Source: an uncultured Bacillota bacterium
GTDB lineage: Bacteria; Bacillota; Clostridia; Oscillospirales; Oscillospiraceae
Reading direction: 5' to 3'
NCBI GenBank assembly: GCA_947172355.1
Contig: CAMWBA010000002.1
Span: 1 to 64,000 of the forward strand
DNA length: 64,000 nucleotides
Part shown: piece by piece, positions 23,990 through 32,955 of the stretch
Layout of the letters: every line of letters begins with the position of its first letter
Position numbering within the stretch: the first letter of the stretch is position 1
The notes under the pieces: generated by a model
What the model was told of the DNA's origin: nothing
Database searches by the model: none
The model's input: the letters and a program-made list of their open reading frames with translations, nothing else
Made by a program: the position numbers and the translations under genes

Positions 23990-25051
23990 ATGAATTCAAT
24001 GCAGCGCGTGAAGGCGATGGTAGAGGGGAAAGAGGTGGACCGCATCGGCGTAGCCGGCTGGTATCATATGCCCCTTCTGGACCAGGTGCCCAAGGACTTT
24101 GCCAAGGGCATCCTCACCTCCTGCCAGGTGATGAAGTGGGATGTGTGTAAACTTCAATACAACGGCCTGTTCTTTGACGAGGCCATGGGCTGTGTGTATA
24201 AGCCCTCCACCTCCGCCACCTTTCTCAACGGCACAGTGACCAAGTTTCCCGTCTATCACCCCAAGATGTACCGGGATCTGAAGGTGCCCAAAATTACCGA
24301 CCGGCCTCTGGCCAAGGAGCTGGAGCTGACCAAGCGGGTCATTGACGGCTTGAAGGGCGAGGTGCCCGTCATCGCCAGCGTGTTCTCCCCCCTATACTGC
24401 GCCCGGGGCGTATACGGCGGAAGTGCCAACCCCAATCTGCTGAAATCCGCAATTCAGTATAACCCCGAGGATGTACATGCCGGTCTGGAGATTATCAGCG
24501 AATCCATCCAGGTCTTCCTGGACGCCCTGATGGACATTGGAGGCGTGGATGGCATCTTTTTTGCCGACGCCTTTGCCTCCTACGACGATATGGACCGGGA
24601 GACCTATGCCGAGTTCGGCGCCCGGTATGACCTGCCCCTGCTGAAATCCATCCAGGACAAGACTTGGTTCAACATGCTCCACGTCCACGGCTATAAGAAT
24701 CTGCGCTTTGACCAGTATGAGGAACTGGGCTACCCCGTCCAGGCCTACAACTGGGAGGACCGGGTGAGCGATCCCGAAAATCCCCCCATCACCTTGAAGC
24801 AGGTACGCAGCATGTGCGACAAGGTGTTGATGGGCGGCGTAGAGTTCTGGCATGACTTCGACAGCCCCGAGAACGACCGGGAGGCGGTGAAAGCCGTGCT
24901 GAAAGCCCGCCTGCTGGATGCGCTGGAGCAGCTGGGCCCTGACGACAAGAAATTCATCTTTACCCCCGGCTGCTCTGTGAAGATGCACGTGCCGGAATAC
25001 CGGATGCAGCTGATGCATGAGGTGGTGGCCGAGGTCACCGGCATTGAATAA
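23990..25051 (+). CDS. Uroporphyrinogen decarboxylase-like (URO-D superfamily) protein
   Basis: ATG 23990 (MNSMQRVKAMVEGKEVDRIG) is the natural start for this family, giving 353 residues. The MxxxxRVxAxxxGxxxDRxP-like N-terminus and the MKWDVCKLQYNG, FADAFASYDDMDRETY and ILMxH-like region (WFNMLHVHGYKN) fit the URO-D fold, which also includes cobalamin- and corrinoid-dependent methyltransferases of the MtaA/CmuA type. It lies 58 bases after the importer ATPase gene and ahead of a hairpin, so it is probably the last gene of the importer operon. No haem synthesis genes are nearby, so a methyl-transfer or catabolic role is more likely than haem synthesis (inference). Confidence 0.75.
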   Translation: MNSMQRVKAMVEGKEVDRIGVAGWYHMPLLDQVPKDFAKGILTSCQVMKWDVCKLQYNGLFFDEAMGCVYKPSTSATFLNGTVTKFPVYHPKMYRDLKVPKITDRPLAKELELTKRVIDGLKGEVPVIASVFSPLYCARGVYGGSANPNLLKSAIQYNPEDVHAGLEIISESIQVFLDALMDIGGVDGIFFADAFASYDDMDRETYAEFGARYDLPLLKSIQDKTWFNMLHVHGYKNLRFDQYEELGYPVQAYNWEDRVSDPENPPITLKQVRSMCDKVLMGGVEFWHDFDSPENDREAVKAVLKARLLDALEQLGPDDKKFIFTPGCSVKMHVPEYRMQLMHEVVAEVTGIE

Positions 25052-25066
25052 GCGAGTACCAAACCC

Positions 25067-25097
25067 GGCAGGAGGGCCCCAGGCGGGTCCGCCTGCC
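25067..25097 (+). terminator. Hairpin between the URO-D-like gene and the GldA-like ABC genes
   Basis: Nested inverted repeats GGCAGG...CCTGCC and AGGCGG/CCGCCT with little T-tract. May terminate or merely separate the two operons. Confidence 0.45.
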
Positions 25098-25126
25098 TTA
25101 TGATTTGAACAAGGGAGGCGGCGCAG

Positions 25127-26089
25127 TTGGTAGAGGTCACAGATTTGGTGAGACAGTACGGGGATCGTGCCGCAGTGGATCACATCAGCTTTCAATTGGA
25201 GGAGGGGCGGATCTATGGACTGCTAGGTCCCAACGGCGCAGGGAAGTCCACCACCATGAAGCTGCTGACGGGCTGCCTCTTTCCCACAGAGGGGTCCATT
25301 ACCATTGCAGGCTATGACTTGCTACAGGAACCGGAGGCGGCAAAAAAATGTATCGGTTATCTGCCGGAGCGCCCGCCTCTCTATGGTGGAATGACTCCCA
25401 AGGAGTACCTCGCCTTTCTTGCAGAGGTGAAGGGCATTCCCAAGGGACGGCGGCGGAGCGAGGTGGACCGGGTTATGGAGCAGACTCATATCACCCATAT
25501 GGGCGGCCGGCTGATTCGCAACCTGTCCAAAGGCTATGCCCAGCGTGTGGGGATTGCCCAAGCTCTTTTGGGGGAACCCAGGCTCTTGGTGCTGGACGAG
25601 CCTATGGTGGGGCTGGACCCCGGCCAAATCATCGAGATCAGGAACCTGGTCAAAGAACTGGGCCGGACCCATACTGTGTTATTCAGCTCCCACATTCTGG
25701 CCGAAGTGAGCACGGTTTGCGAGAGAATCCTGATCCTCTCCGCAGGGAAGCTGATTGCCAGTGGTACAGCGGAAGAGCTGCGGTCCAAGGCCCAGGGGCA
25801 GGATGTGCTTCAAGTTACTGCGGCCTGTCCGCTGGAGCAGGCCAAGAGCCTTTTGGAAGGGGTAGAAGGTGTGGAACGGGCGGAATTTTCCCAGACAGAG
25901 GCTGGGCAATGCCAGATTCTGTTGTACAGCGCACCAGGGACAGAGATTCAGAGCTCGGTCCTGGGGCGGCTGTATGAGGCGGGGTGCAAAATTGTGGAGA
26001 TGAGAGGGCGGAGCATGTCCCTGGAAGATGTGTTTTTGTCCCTGCTCTCCCGGAGCGAAGAGGAGCCCGAGGGGCGGAAAGGAGCTTGA
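25127..26089 (+). CDS. ABC transporter ATP-binding protein (GldA-like)
   Basis: A 320-residue ATPase with Walker A GPNGAGKST, signature LSKGYAQRVGIAQALLG, Walker B LLVLDEPMVGLDP and the H-loop SSHILAEV. The C-terminal 80 residues are the regulatory extension common in ABC-2 exporters. Together with the next three genes it makes the GldA-GldF-GldG-DUF4340 set, found in many bacteria well beyond gliding species; the substrate is unknown. Start TTG 25127 follows AGGGAGGCGGCG. Confidence 0.88.
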   Translation: MVEVTDLVRQYGDRAAVDHISFQLEEGRIYGLLGPNGAGKSTTMKLLTGCLFPTEGSITIAGYDLLQEPEAAKKCIGYLPERPPLYGGMTPKEYLAFLAEVKGIPKGRRRSEVDRVMEQTHITHMGGRLIRNLSKGYAQRVGIAQALLGEPRLLVLDEPMVGLDPGQIIEIRNLVKELGRTHTVLFSSHILAEVSTVCERILILSAGKLIASGTAEELRSKAQGQDVLQVTAACPLEQAKSLLEGVEGVERAEFSQTEAGQCQILLYSAPGTEIQSSVLGRLYEAGCKIVEMRGRSMSLEDVFLSLLSRSEEEPEGRKGA

Positions 26090-26091
26090 AC

Positions 26092-26955
26092 ATGCTGGCT
26101 TTTTGGAAGCGGGAGTGTCATAGCTATTTTCATTCTCCGGTGGGCTATGTGCTCATTGCCGGGATGCTGTGCATGGTAGGTGTCAACACCTATATGATCT
26201 GTATTGCAGGACGAATGCCAGTCTTTGAAAATGCCCTCAGTTCTTCGGCGTTGATTTTTCTGCTTATGGTCCCTATTTTAACGATGCGTACCTTTTCGGA
26301 GGAGCGAAGAGATGGTGTGCTCCAGTTTTTCTACTCCATGCCCGTCCAGCTGAGCAATGTGGTGCTGGGCAAATATTTCGCCCTGCTCACCGTTTTAATG
26401 CTGCCGTTGGGGCTATGTATGATCTACCCGCTGGTACTGTCCCGATTTGGGCCGCTAAATTTTGGGATCATTGCCAGTACCTTTGTAGGTTTTTTTGCCA
26501 TGGGGGCAGCTCTAATCGCCGTAGGTATCTTCTTTTCTGCTCTGGTGGAAAACCAGGCGGCGGCCTCTGCGGTTACCTTTGTGGTACTGCTGATCAGCTA
26601 TTTTATGCCCACTTTGGCCGCTGCCGTGCCCAGCGATGCCTTTACCACCTTTGTGGTACTGGCCGCCGCCATTTTGCTGCTTGCCCTGGTCTGTTTTTTG
26701 GTGAGCCGAAACAGTGTGGCCGCTCTTTCCTTTGCGCTGGTGTGCTGTCTTCCCCTATGCCTGGTGTACCGGCTTGCACCTTCCTGCCTAAACGGAGGGG
26801 TGAGCACCATGCTCCGGGGAGTGTCGGTCTATGCACGGTTCGTCCCCTTCCATGAGGGAATTTTGGACCTGACTACTTTGGTCTACTACATCAGTCTGTC
26901 CGCCCTGATGCTGTTTATGGCGGTACAGGTGTTGGAATACAGGAGGTGCCAGTAA
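26092..26955 (+). CDS. ABC-2 type membrane permease (GldF-like)
   Basis: ATG 26092 begins MLAFWKRECHSYFHSPVGYV, typical of GldF-like permeases, giving 287 residues; the ORF-track start at 25984 is inside the ATPase gene. Six hydrophobic helices are visible, with the conserved MRTFSEERRDGVLQFFYSMP loop after the second. It starts two bases after the ATPase stop codon, so the two are coupled and should form the exporter core. Confidence 0.88.
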   Translation: MLAFWKRECHSYFHSPVGYVLIAGMLCMVGVNTYMICIAGRMPVFENALSSSALIFLLMVPILTMRTFSEERRDGVLQFFYSMPVQLSNVVLGKYFALLTVLMLPLGLCMIYPLVLSRFGPLNFGIIASTFVGFFAMGAALIAVGIFFSALVENQAAASAVTFVVLLISYFMPTLAAAVPSDAFTTFVVLAAAILLLALVCFLVSRNSVAALSFALVCCLPLCLVYRLAPSCLNGGVSTMLRGVSVYARFVPFHEGILDLTTLVYYISLSALMLFMAVQVLEYRRCQ

Positions 26956-28365
26956 ATGGGGGAAGAAAAGAAGCGCCCGTCTGCACCGGGCCGATTCCGC
27001 ACCCGATATACAGGGAGCATCCTTCTATTATGCGGCGCAGCGGTACTGCTGACAGCCGCCGTAAATCTCTTCCTTTCCCAGCTTCCAAGCGGCTGGACCC
27101 ACTTCGACACCACGGAGATTGGGCTCTACTCCCTATCTGATTTCACAGGACAGGTGCTCTCGAGTTTGGAGGAAGACATTGACATTTATCTGGTGGCTCA
27201 GTACGGAAGCGAGGACAGCATCGTTCAGGAACTGCTCTCCCGCTATGCGGGGAGCAGCGGCAGAGTGCAGGTGCGGCAGGTGGACCCAGCGCTGGAACCG
27301 GACATCCTGGCCCGGTTTGCTCCATCCATTGAGGCGAACAGTGTGATTGTGGCAGGAAAGGACCGCTTTCGGATTCTTTCTCCCAACGAGCTCTATGTAG
27401 ACGATGCCTCTGGTTCCCAGTTTGCTGGGGAGCAGGAAGTCACAGGGGCCATCTCCTTTGTGGCCAGCGGGAAGAGTCCGAAGCTCTACCAGCTCAGTGG
27501 TCATGGAGAGGGGGCGCTGCCTTCCTATATCATGCAGGCGATTGCACAAGAGAATATTCAAATGGAGGAGCTGCGCCTGAGCACCGAAAAGGCGGTGCCC
27601 GATGATGCGGACATCCTTCTGCTCTATGCTCCGGAGCGGGACCTGCTGGAAGAGGAGACCAGGCTGCTGCTGGAATACCTTCGGTCAGGGGGGAGAATGA
27701 TCCTGATTGGCGGCAGTATGAGCCAGCCATCCCCAAATCTGGATGCCCTGGGCGCCAGCTATGGAATTAACCAGGAGGAAGGAATCATCATTGAGAGGAA
27801 CAGCAACTACTATTTGGAACAATATCCCTCCTATGTGCTGACAGGAATTGCCGGCCATGCCATCACACAGCCGCTGCTTGATAAGGGGTATTTTATTTTG
27901 TCCCCTATGAGCTTTGGGTTGGCTCCGGCGGAAGAGGTGCGAGAAAGTGTGGTCTCTTCGGCCCTGCTGTATACCACGCAGTCCTCCCTGAGCGTATCCG
28001 GAGCCGGATTGGAGGGCGGACCGGTAGATGCCTTTGCCCAAGGCCCCTTTACGGTGGGGCTTGCAGTAGAGGAGGAGGGACTGGAAGGGACAGCCCGGCT
28101 GGTTTGGTTTACCTCACCCTACTTGCTGCTTGAGGAGGTAAACGAGCTGTCCTCCGGGGCTAACTGCGATCTGTTTCTCAATACGCTGAGCTGGATGTAC
28201 GATTTTGACCAGGGGATCTCCATCCGAGCCAAGAACCTGATGATGGACTATCTGGTGATCCGTCCGGGGACCGGGATGGCACTGGGAATTGTTTTGACTG
28301 CCTTAATTCCCATAGCTGTACTGGCCACGGGGGTGGTGGTATTGAAAAAAAGGAGGGAGCGCTGA
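26956..28365 (+). CDS. GldG-family ABC auxiliary protein
   Basis: A 469-residue protein with one N-terminal membrane span (SILLLCGAAVLLTAAVNLFLSQL), a large extracytoplasmic domain and a C-terminal span (GMALGIVLTALIPIAVLATGVVVL) ending in a basic tail. The segment FDTTEIGLYSLSDFTGQVLSSL matches the start of the GldG-type domain. It is directly abutted to the permease gene (ATG follows TAA) with AGGAGGTGCC upstream. It probably works with the GldA/F pair at the cell surface; the exact role is unknown. Confidence 0.85.
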   Translation: MGEEKKRPSAPGRFRTRYTGSILLLCGAAVLLTAAVNLFLSQLPSGWTHFDTTEIGLYSLSDFTGQVLSSLEEDIDIYLVAQYGSEDSIVQELLSRYAGSSGRVQVRQVDPALEPDILARFAPSIEANSVIVAGKDRFRILSPNELYVDDASGSQFAGEQEVTGAISFVASGKSPKLYQLSGHGEGALPSYIMQAIAQENIQMEELRLSTEKAVPDDADILLLYAPERDLLEEETRLLLEYLRSGGRMILIGGSMSQPSPNLDALGASYGINQEEGIIIERNSNYYLEQYPSYVLTGIAGHAITQPLLDKGYFILSPMSFGLAPAEEVRESVVSSALLYTTQSSLSVSGAGLEGGPVDAFAQGPFTVGLAVEEEGLEGTARLVWFTSPYLLLEEVNELSSGANCDLFLNTLSWMYDFDQGISIRAKNLMMDYLVIRPGTGMALGIVLTALIPIAVLATGVVVLKKRRER

Positions 28366-28366
28366 G

Positions 28367-28900
28367 TTGAAGAAAAATCGTACTGTACTGGCGTTCCTGG
28401 TTGGGATGCTGATCGTATTCTCGACGGCGGCCCTGGCTTTGCGGTTCGATTGGATCAACTTGCCAGGAGAGGAGCGCACAGCGGAACAGATTATTTCTTT
28501 GCTGGATGCAGAGAATGTGACGGCAATAGAGTGGTCCGGAGGAGAAGTTCCTGCCTTCCGGCTGGAACGTGGGACAGATCGGAAGTGGCTCTGCCCAGAC
28601 CACGCTGATGAGGAGTTAGATCCGGAAAAAACGGAACGGACTGTGGCCGCTTTGTGCCAAGTGGTGTCCGCACGAAGAATTTCAGATTGGGAGGACGCCT
28701 CCGTCTATGGGTTGGACCCACCCAATTGCCAGGTGGAGATTGCTCTGAAGGATGGAACGGAGATTCGATATCAAATCGGTAATCTGAATCCTTATACCAA
28801 CCAGTATTATTTTCGACTGGAAGGGGAATCGGCCATCCATATGGTGGGCTACTCTGTGGGCGAGCCGATGAACTATGGAATTTCAGACTATATTAAGTAA
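28367..28900 (+). CDS. DUF4340 domain protein
   Basis: A 177-residue protein with an N-terminal membrane anchor (TVLAFLVGMLIVFSTAALALRF) and an exported domain typical of DUF4340 (ISLLDAENVTAIEWSGGEVP, then WEDASVYGLDPPNCQVEIAL). Start TTG 28367 follows GGAGGGAG by a few bases and lies one base after the GldG-like stop. DUF4340 proteins accompany GldG-type ABC systems. Shorter than many DUF4340 proteins, but no truncation is obvious. Function unknown. Confidence 0.8.
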   Translation: MKKNRTVLAFLVGMLIVFSTAALALRFDWINLPGEERTAEQIISLLDAENVTAIEWSGGEVPAFRLERGTDRKWLCPDHADEELDPEKTERTVAALCQVVSARRISDWEDASVYGLDPPNCQVEIALKDGTEIRYQIGNLNPYTNQYYFRLEGESAIHMVGYSVGEPMNYGISDYIK

Positions 28901-28980
28901 GTGAACTTAACTGGTGTTCGATTTGGGTTCCGCGACAAGTCCGGATACCCAACAAAATTAAAACGAGATACAGGATTAAC

Positions 28981-29028
28981 GCGGTGTTTCTCAATCCCGT
29001 CACAGGGAGAACAGAAACGCCGCTTTTT
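28981..29028 (+). terminator. Terminator of the GldA-like operon
   Basis: GCGGTGTTTCT / AGAAACGCCGC stem (one G-T pair) followed by TTTTT. Confidence 0.7.
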
Positions 29029-29054
29029 CCGGCAACACAGCCGTGGAGTACCGC

Positions 29055-29083
29055 TTGATATACCCAAGAAAGTATGGTATACT
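29055..29083 (+). promoter_or_regulatory. Sigma-A promoter upstream of the SUKH gene
   Basis: TTGATA, a 17-base spacer ending TGG, and TATACT. A good extended -10 promoter about 105 bases upstream of the ATG at 29190. Confidence 0.75.
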
Positions 29084-29189
29084 GCAAGAACGGCAAAATA
29101 ATTCTCGCAGCTGGTCATTCCGCCATATGTCAAACAAACTGTAGAGTCAGATTCGTGACAGGAAGTTTGTTAAGAGGGGAGACAGTACG

Positions 29190-29714
29190 ATGCCGATCTA
29201 TCATCCTGACGAGTACAACGCCGTTTTGGAACGAATCAAACGGGAGATTGAACTGCAGAACATCCAAATGGGACCTGCATTGTCAGAAGAGGAGATTTGC
29301 GCTTTTGAAGAGGCCCACAGCATCCGGCTGCCTGAGGGCTACCGGCGGTTTCTGCGGGAGGTGGGCGACGGCTGTGATATGTTCGACGGCTACGAACTCC
29401 TGCCTTTGGCGGCAGAGCGGCAGTTCCAAAACCTTTCCGTGCCCTTTCCTTTTACCGAATATGTGGTGGAAGGGGAGGAGCCCCTTTCAAGCAAGTTTTG
29501 GGAACAGGTGGGGTGTGGAGCGCTGGAGATCATTGACCTCGGATGTGGTCAGACCTTCCGGCTGATTGTCACCGGTCCCTGCCGGGGGGAGGTCTGGAAC
29601 CTGTGTGAAATGGGAACCCAGCCCTGCTGCCAACGTCAGGACTTCCTGGGGTGGTTCGAGCGCTGGCTGGTCAACGGGGACGACGTGGATTATTATGCAG
29701 AGTTTCCCGATTAA
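29190..29714 (+). CDS. SMI1/KNR4 (SUKH) family protein
   Basis: A 174-residue protein with the SUKH signature: an N-terminal helix, then LSEEEICAFEEAHSIRLPEGYRRFLREVGDG at about 30-62. Later come EIIDLGCGQTFRLIVTGPCRGEVWNLCEMG and FLGWFERWLVNG, the usual end of the domain. SUKH proteins are often immunity proteins against secreted nuclease or other toxins, and some are orphan immunity genes. No large toxin gene is near. The next gene, 15 bases on, encodes a small conserved-looking protein and is probably co-transcribed from the promoter at 29055. Confidence 0.82.
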   Translation: MPIYHPDEYNAVLERIKREIELQNIQMGPALSEEEICAFEEAHSIRLPEGYRRFLREVGDGCDMFDGYELLPLAAERQFQNLSVPFPFTEYVVEGEEPLSSKFWEQVGCGALEIIDLGCGQTFRLIVTGPCRGEVWNLCEMGTQPCCQRQDFLGWFERWLVNGDDVDYYAEFPD

Positions 29715-29729
29715 GGAGGTGGCAGTGCC

Positions 29730-30077
29730 ATGATTTTGTATCGGCCTGTTGGGGAACAGGAACTGGCCCTGATCGCCGCGAGCGGATATACTGCCTTTCC
29801 GCCGCGCCTGCCGGAGCAGCCCATTTTCTACCCGGTACGAAACGAACAATATGCCATTGAGATTGCCGAAAAATGGAATACCAAAGACAAATTTTCCGGG
29901 TTTAAAGGTTATGTCACCCGCTTCGAGGTGGATGATAGCTTTCTTGATATGTATCCGGTCCAGACAGTGGGCCGGTCCTATCACCAAGAATACTGGATTC
30001 CAGCCGGGGAACTGGACGAGTTCAACCGGCATATTTTGGGCAAAATTGAAGTGATAAAAGCAATGGATGGAAGGTGA
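29730..30077 (+). CDS. Small protein, possibly of the 'ADP-ribosylation/crystallin J1' type
   Basis: A 115-residue protein with strongly patterned segments FPPRLPEQPIFYPV, YAIEIAEKWNTKD and EYWIPAGELDEFNRHILGKI. I recall similar small proteins annotated as 'ADP-ribosylation/crystallin J1', but I cannot confirm any activity and no NAD-binding motif is evident. It follows the SUKH gene by 15 bases with AAGGAGG upstream. Its last bases run up to the rqcH ribosome-binding site, so the three genes probably share a transcript. Confidence 0.55.
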   Translation: MILYRPVGEQELALIAASGYTAFPPRLPEQPIFYPVRNEQYAIEIAEKWNTKDKFSGFKGYVTRFEVDDSFLDMYPVQTVGRSYHQEYWIPAGELDEFNRHILGKIEVIKAMDGR

Positions 30078-30082
30078 TTTTG

Positions 30083-31891
30083 ATGCCCCTGGATGCACTC
30101 TGTCTTTCCGGCGTAATCCATGAACTGAATACGGCTCTTTCGGGAGCCCGTGTGGATAAAATCTACCAGCCCGGGCGGGACGAGGTGATACTGGCCCTGC
30201 GTGCGCCGGCGGCGGGCAATGTTCGTCTGTTGCTGTCGGCCAACCCAACCCAACCCCGGCTCCATTTGACCACCCTGCCCTTGGAAAACCCGGAGAGGCC
30301 TCCCATGTTCTGTATGCTCCTGCGCAAGCATCTGTCCGGGGCCCGGCTGTTGGAAATCATTCAGCCTCCGTTGGAACGGGTGGCTATCCTGCGGCTTGAG
30401 GCCCTCAATGAGCTGGGAGACCGGGTAGAACGCCGCCTGGTTCTGGAGGCTATCAGTCACCGGACCAATCTCCTCCTGCTGGATGGGGAGGGGCGGATTC
30501 TGGACTGTGTACGCCATGTAGGGCTGGAGTCGGCAGACAAGTGTCTGATTCAAGGTGCAGGGCAGACTCCGGAGGTGCGTTACCGGGTACTCCAGCCGGG
30601 GATGTTTTACCTCCTGCCTCCAGGGATGGAGAAAATCAATCCTCTGAACACAGCGCGCGCAAAATGGGAGGCCCTCCTGTCTTCCGCCCCGGAGGAGGTT
30701 CAGGCTGACCGTTGGCTGCTGGACACCTTCGGCGGGCTATCCCCTCTAATCTGTCGGGAGCTGGCCCACCGGGCTGGGGGCGCCACTGATATACGACTCA
30801 ATGCCTTGGGGTCGGAAGGACGGACGAGGCTGCTGGACCAGCTGGAGGAACTGCAAAATTCCGCAAAGGAAAATTCCTTTACACCTATAATGGTTACTAT
30901 GGACGGACGGCCCAAAGACTTTACCTTTCTGTCCGTTGGGCAGTATGAGGGGAGTGCGGAGGTGAAAAGCTGGCCTGCTTTCTCCCCTTTGTTGGATGCC
31001 TTTTTTGAACAGAGAGAACGGCAGGATCGGGTAAAGCAGAAAGGGCAGGACCTGATCAAATCGGTGACCAGTGCTCGGGACCGTACCGCCCGAAAGATTG
31101 CAAATCAGGAGAAGGAGCTGGCTGCCACCCGCGGCCGGGATCGGCTGCGCCAATTGGGGGACATCCTCACCAGCAGTTTCTATCAGATGGAAAAGGGCAT
31201 GGCCCGTCTCCGAGCGGTGGACTTCTACGATCCCGAAGGAAAGGAAATCGAAATCAAGCTGGACCCCCTTCTCACCCCCCAGCAGAACGCCGCCAAATAC
31301 TACAAGGACTATAACCGGGCCAAAAAGGCGGAGGAGATGCTCACCATCCAGTTGGAGAAGGGACGCAGAGAGTTGGACTATCTCAACAGTGTACTGGAGA
31401 ACATCTCCCTGGCGGAAGGGGAACGGGATCTGACGGAGATCCGCCAGGAGTTAGCGGATACTGGTTATCTTCGCCGTTTTGGAAAAGGCCAGGAGCGAAG
31501 CAAACGGGTGGTATCAAAGCCCATGGAATTTCGCTCAACCACCGGTATGCGCATTTCGGTGGGAAAAAACAACAGCCAGAACGATTTGCTTACCTGTAAG
31601 CTGGCGGGAAAAGGGGACATCTGGTTTCATACGCAGAAGATCCACGGCTCCCATGTGATTCTGTGGACCGAGGGGGGAGAACCTGATTTCCAAAGTCTCA
31701 ATGAGGCTGCAAGATTGGCCGCTTGGTTCTCCCAGGCGAGGGACAGCAGCAAGGTGCCGGTGGACTACACCCCGGTCCGTTATGTAAAAAAGCCAGGTGG
31801 AGCCCGCCCCGGTATGGTGGTTTACACAACTTATGAGACCGCTCAGGTCACCCCTGACGGGGAACTGGCCAAGCGGCTGAGGATAAAATAA
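30083..31891 (+). CDS. rqcH: RqcH, Rqc2/NEMF homologue (NFACT protein)
   Basis: About 602 residues from ATG 30083 (GGAAGG eight bases upstream). Layout: NFACT-N domain (GARVDKIYQPGRDEVILALR near the start), helix-hairpin-helix region, a long coiled coil (about 310-460) and the C-terminal NFACT-R domain (TGMRISVGKNNSQNDLLTCK, then GDIWFHTQKIHGSHVIL). RqcH binds stalled 50S-peptidyl-tRNA complexes and adds C-terminal alanine tails that mark truncated proteins for degradation. Older annotations call it fibronectin-binding protein. It is the last gene of the run starting at 29190. Confidence 0.93.
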   Translation: MPLDALCLSGVIHELNTALSGARVDKIYQPGRDEVILALRAPAAGNVRLLLSANPTQPRLHLTTLPLENPERPPMFCMLLRKHLSGARLLEIIQPPLERVAILRLEALNELGDRVERRLVLEAISHRTNLLLLDGEGRILDCVRHVGLESADKCLIQGAGQTPEVRYRVLQPGMFYLLPPGMEKINPLNTARAKWEALLSSAPEEVQADRWLLDTFGGLSPLICRELAHRAGGATDIRLNALGSEGRTRLLDQLEELQNSAKENSFTPIMVTMDGRPKDFTFLSVGQYEGSAEVKSWPAFSPLLDAFFEQRERQDRVKQKGQDLIKSVTSARDRTARKIANQEKELAATRGRDRLRQLGDILTSSFYQMEKGMARLRAVDFYDPEGKEIEIKLDPLLTPQQNAAKYYKDYNRAKKAEEMLTIQLEKGRRELDYLNSVLENISLAEGERDLTEIRQELADTGYLRRFGKGQERSKRVVSKPMEFRSTTGMRISVGKNNSQNDLLTCKLAGKGDIWFHTQKIHGSHVILWTEGGEPDFQSLNEAARLAAWFSQARDSSKVPVDYTPVRYVKKPGGARPGMVVYTTYETAQVTPDGELAKRLRIK

Positions 31892-32060
31892 ATCCGGCGG
31901 GCAGTTGTCCCACGGTTTATTGTTCCAGATTTTTTGTCAATATACCCATATTCCAACCGATGAAGAGACCGCAAAAATCGCAAAGCGGGCCGCCGGTACC
32001 GAATCAGCGAGCTGGTCCAACCAGCCAAGGGAGCAAAAAGCATCACGGATTGACATGGCA
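31892..32060. other. Intergenic stretch after rqcH
   Basis: About 170 bases with three overlapping short open frames and one small hairpin (GCTGGT-CCA-ACCAGC near 32011). No frame has a convincing ribosome-binding site, so no gene is called. Confidence 0.35.
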
Positions 32061-32088
32061 AAACCGCCCATATGGGCGGTTTTTTAAT
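32061..32088. terminator. Terminator between rqcH and the his operon
   Basis: Perfect palindrome AAACCGCCCATATGGGCGGTTT followed by a run of T on the plus strand and a shorter one on the minus strand. It serves rqcH and probably also the convergent his operon. Confidence 0.88.
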
Positions 32089-32136
32089 CCTTATATTCCG
32101 CAAATTCTGCGTTCAATCCTAGAAAGTGTCCCCACA

Positions 32137-32955
32137 TCAAAGGATGTCCAGGCCAACTGGCTGGAACCCCTGCTGGGTTAGGACCATCCGTTCCTGGTAG
32201 CCGCAAGCGCGTGCAAGCTCCGCCGCCTGAGGGAAGGCGAAGAGAAGATCGTCCACGCTGTGACAGTCGCTGGTTATGCAGATAGGGATTCTCCTGTCCT
32301 GCATGGCCCGCAGTATCCACGGTTCGGGGTAGGGGGTGGAGCGGTATCCCCGCGACATGGCTCCCGTGTTAATCTCAAACACCACATCCTGTCCGGCCAG
32401 CTGGTCCAGAGCCCCCAGGACCGCTTGACGATATCGGGGGCTGCTGGTATCAAAGATCCGGCCGCCCTCGTTAAATTTGGTGATCAGATCAAAGTGGCCC
32501 ACAATCTGGCATCCGGTTTTTACTGCAACCTCTCCCACCAGACTGTAATAGTCCTCGGCAAAGGCATCGTAGTCCCCACCATAAAATTGAGCTGCATTCT
32601 GACGAAAGTCATCGGAGAGGTAGTCAACTGGCAGCAGTCTGCCGTCCTTCTCTACACAGTGAACCGAGCCAATGAGGTAGTCCCACCCCTCCCCGGGGGG
32701 CGGAGAGTAATAATCCTGCTCCAGCCCCAGAAAAATCTCCAGCCGTCCGGCGTACCGCTCCCGCAGGCGCAGTACCTCGGCCCGGTAATTTGAGACATCC
32801 TCTTCTGTCATGGTCCAGTCGGTTTGTCCCGGGAGTGGGGTGTGGCTGGAAAAACCCAAGGAGTCCATTTCCAGCTGAATCGCCTTGTAAACCATCTCCT
32901 CCGGTGTGTTTGTTCCATCACAGAAGGTGGTATGGGTGTGCAGATTTTGAATCAT
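32137..32955 (-). CDS. hisJ: Histidinol-phosphatase (PHP family, HisJ/HisK type)
   Basis: A 272-residue PHP-fold metal-dependent phosphatase beginning NLHTHTTFCDGTNTPEEMV, the metal-binding HxH motif. Further conserved segments are LGLEQDYY, GSVHCVEKDG, IVGHFDLI and ITSDCHSVDDL. It removes phosphate from L-histidinol phosphate, the penultimate stage of histidine synthesis, a step done in some bacteria by a HAD domain instead. It is the last gene of the his operon and overlaps hisIE by four bases. Confidence 0.88.
   Translation of the reverse strand: MIQNLHTHTTFCDGTNTPEEMVYKAIQLEMDSLGFSSHTPLPGQTDWTMTEEDVSNYRAEVLRLRERYAGRLEIFLGLEQDYYSPPPGEGWDYLIGSVHCVEKDGRLLPVDYLSDDFRQNAAQFYGGDYDAFAEDYYSLVGEVAVKTGCQIVGHFDLITKFNEGGRIFDTSSPRYRQAVLGALDQLAGQDVVFEINTGAMSRGYRSTPYPEPWILRAMQDRRIPICITSDCHSVDDLLFAFPQAAELARACGYQERMVLTQQGFQPVGLDIL

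Noticed and set aside
21846-24045. Two long minus-strand ORFs (449 and 345 residues)
   Set aside because: Antisense to the two importer ATPases with complete Walker motifs; no ribosome-binding sites.
31905-32103. Short ORFs on both strands after rqcH
   Set aside because: Three mutually overlapping frames, no convincing ribosome-binding site, and they cross the terminator; left as an intergenic stretch.
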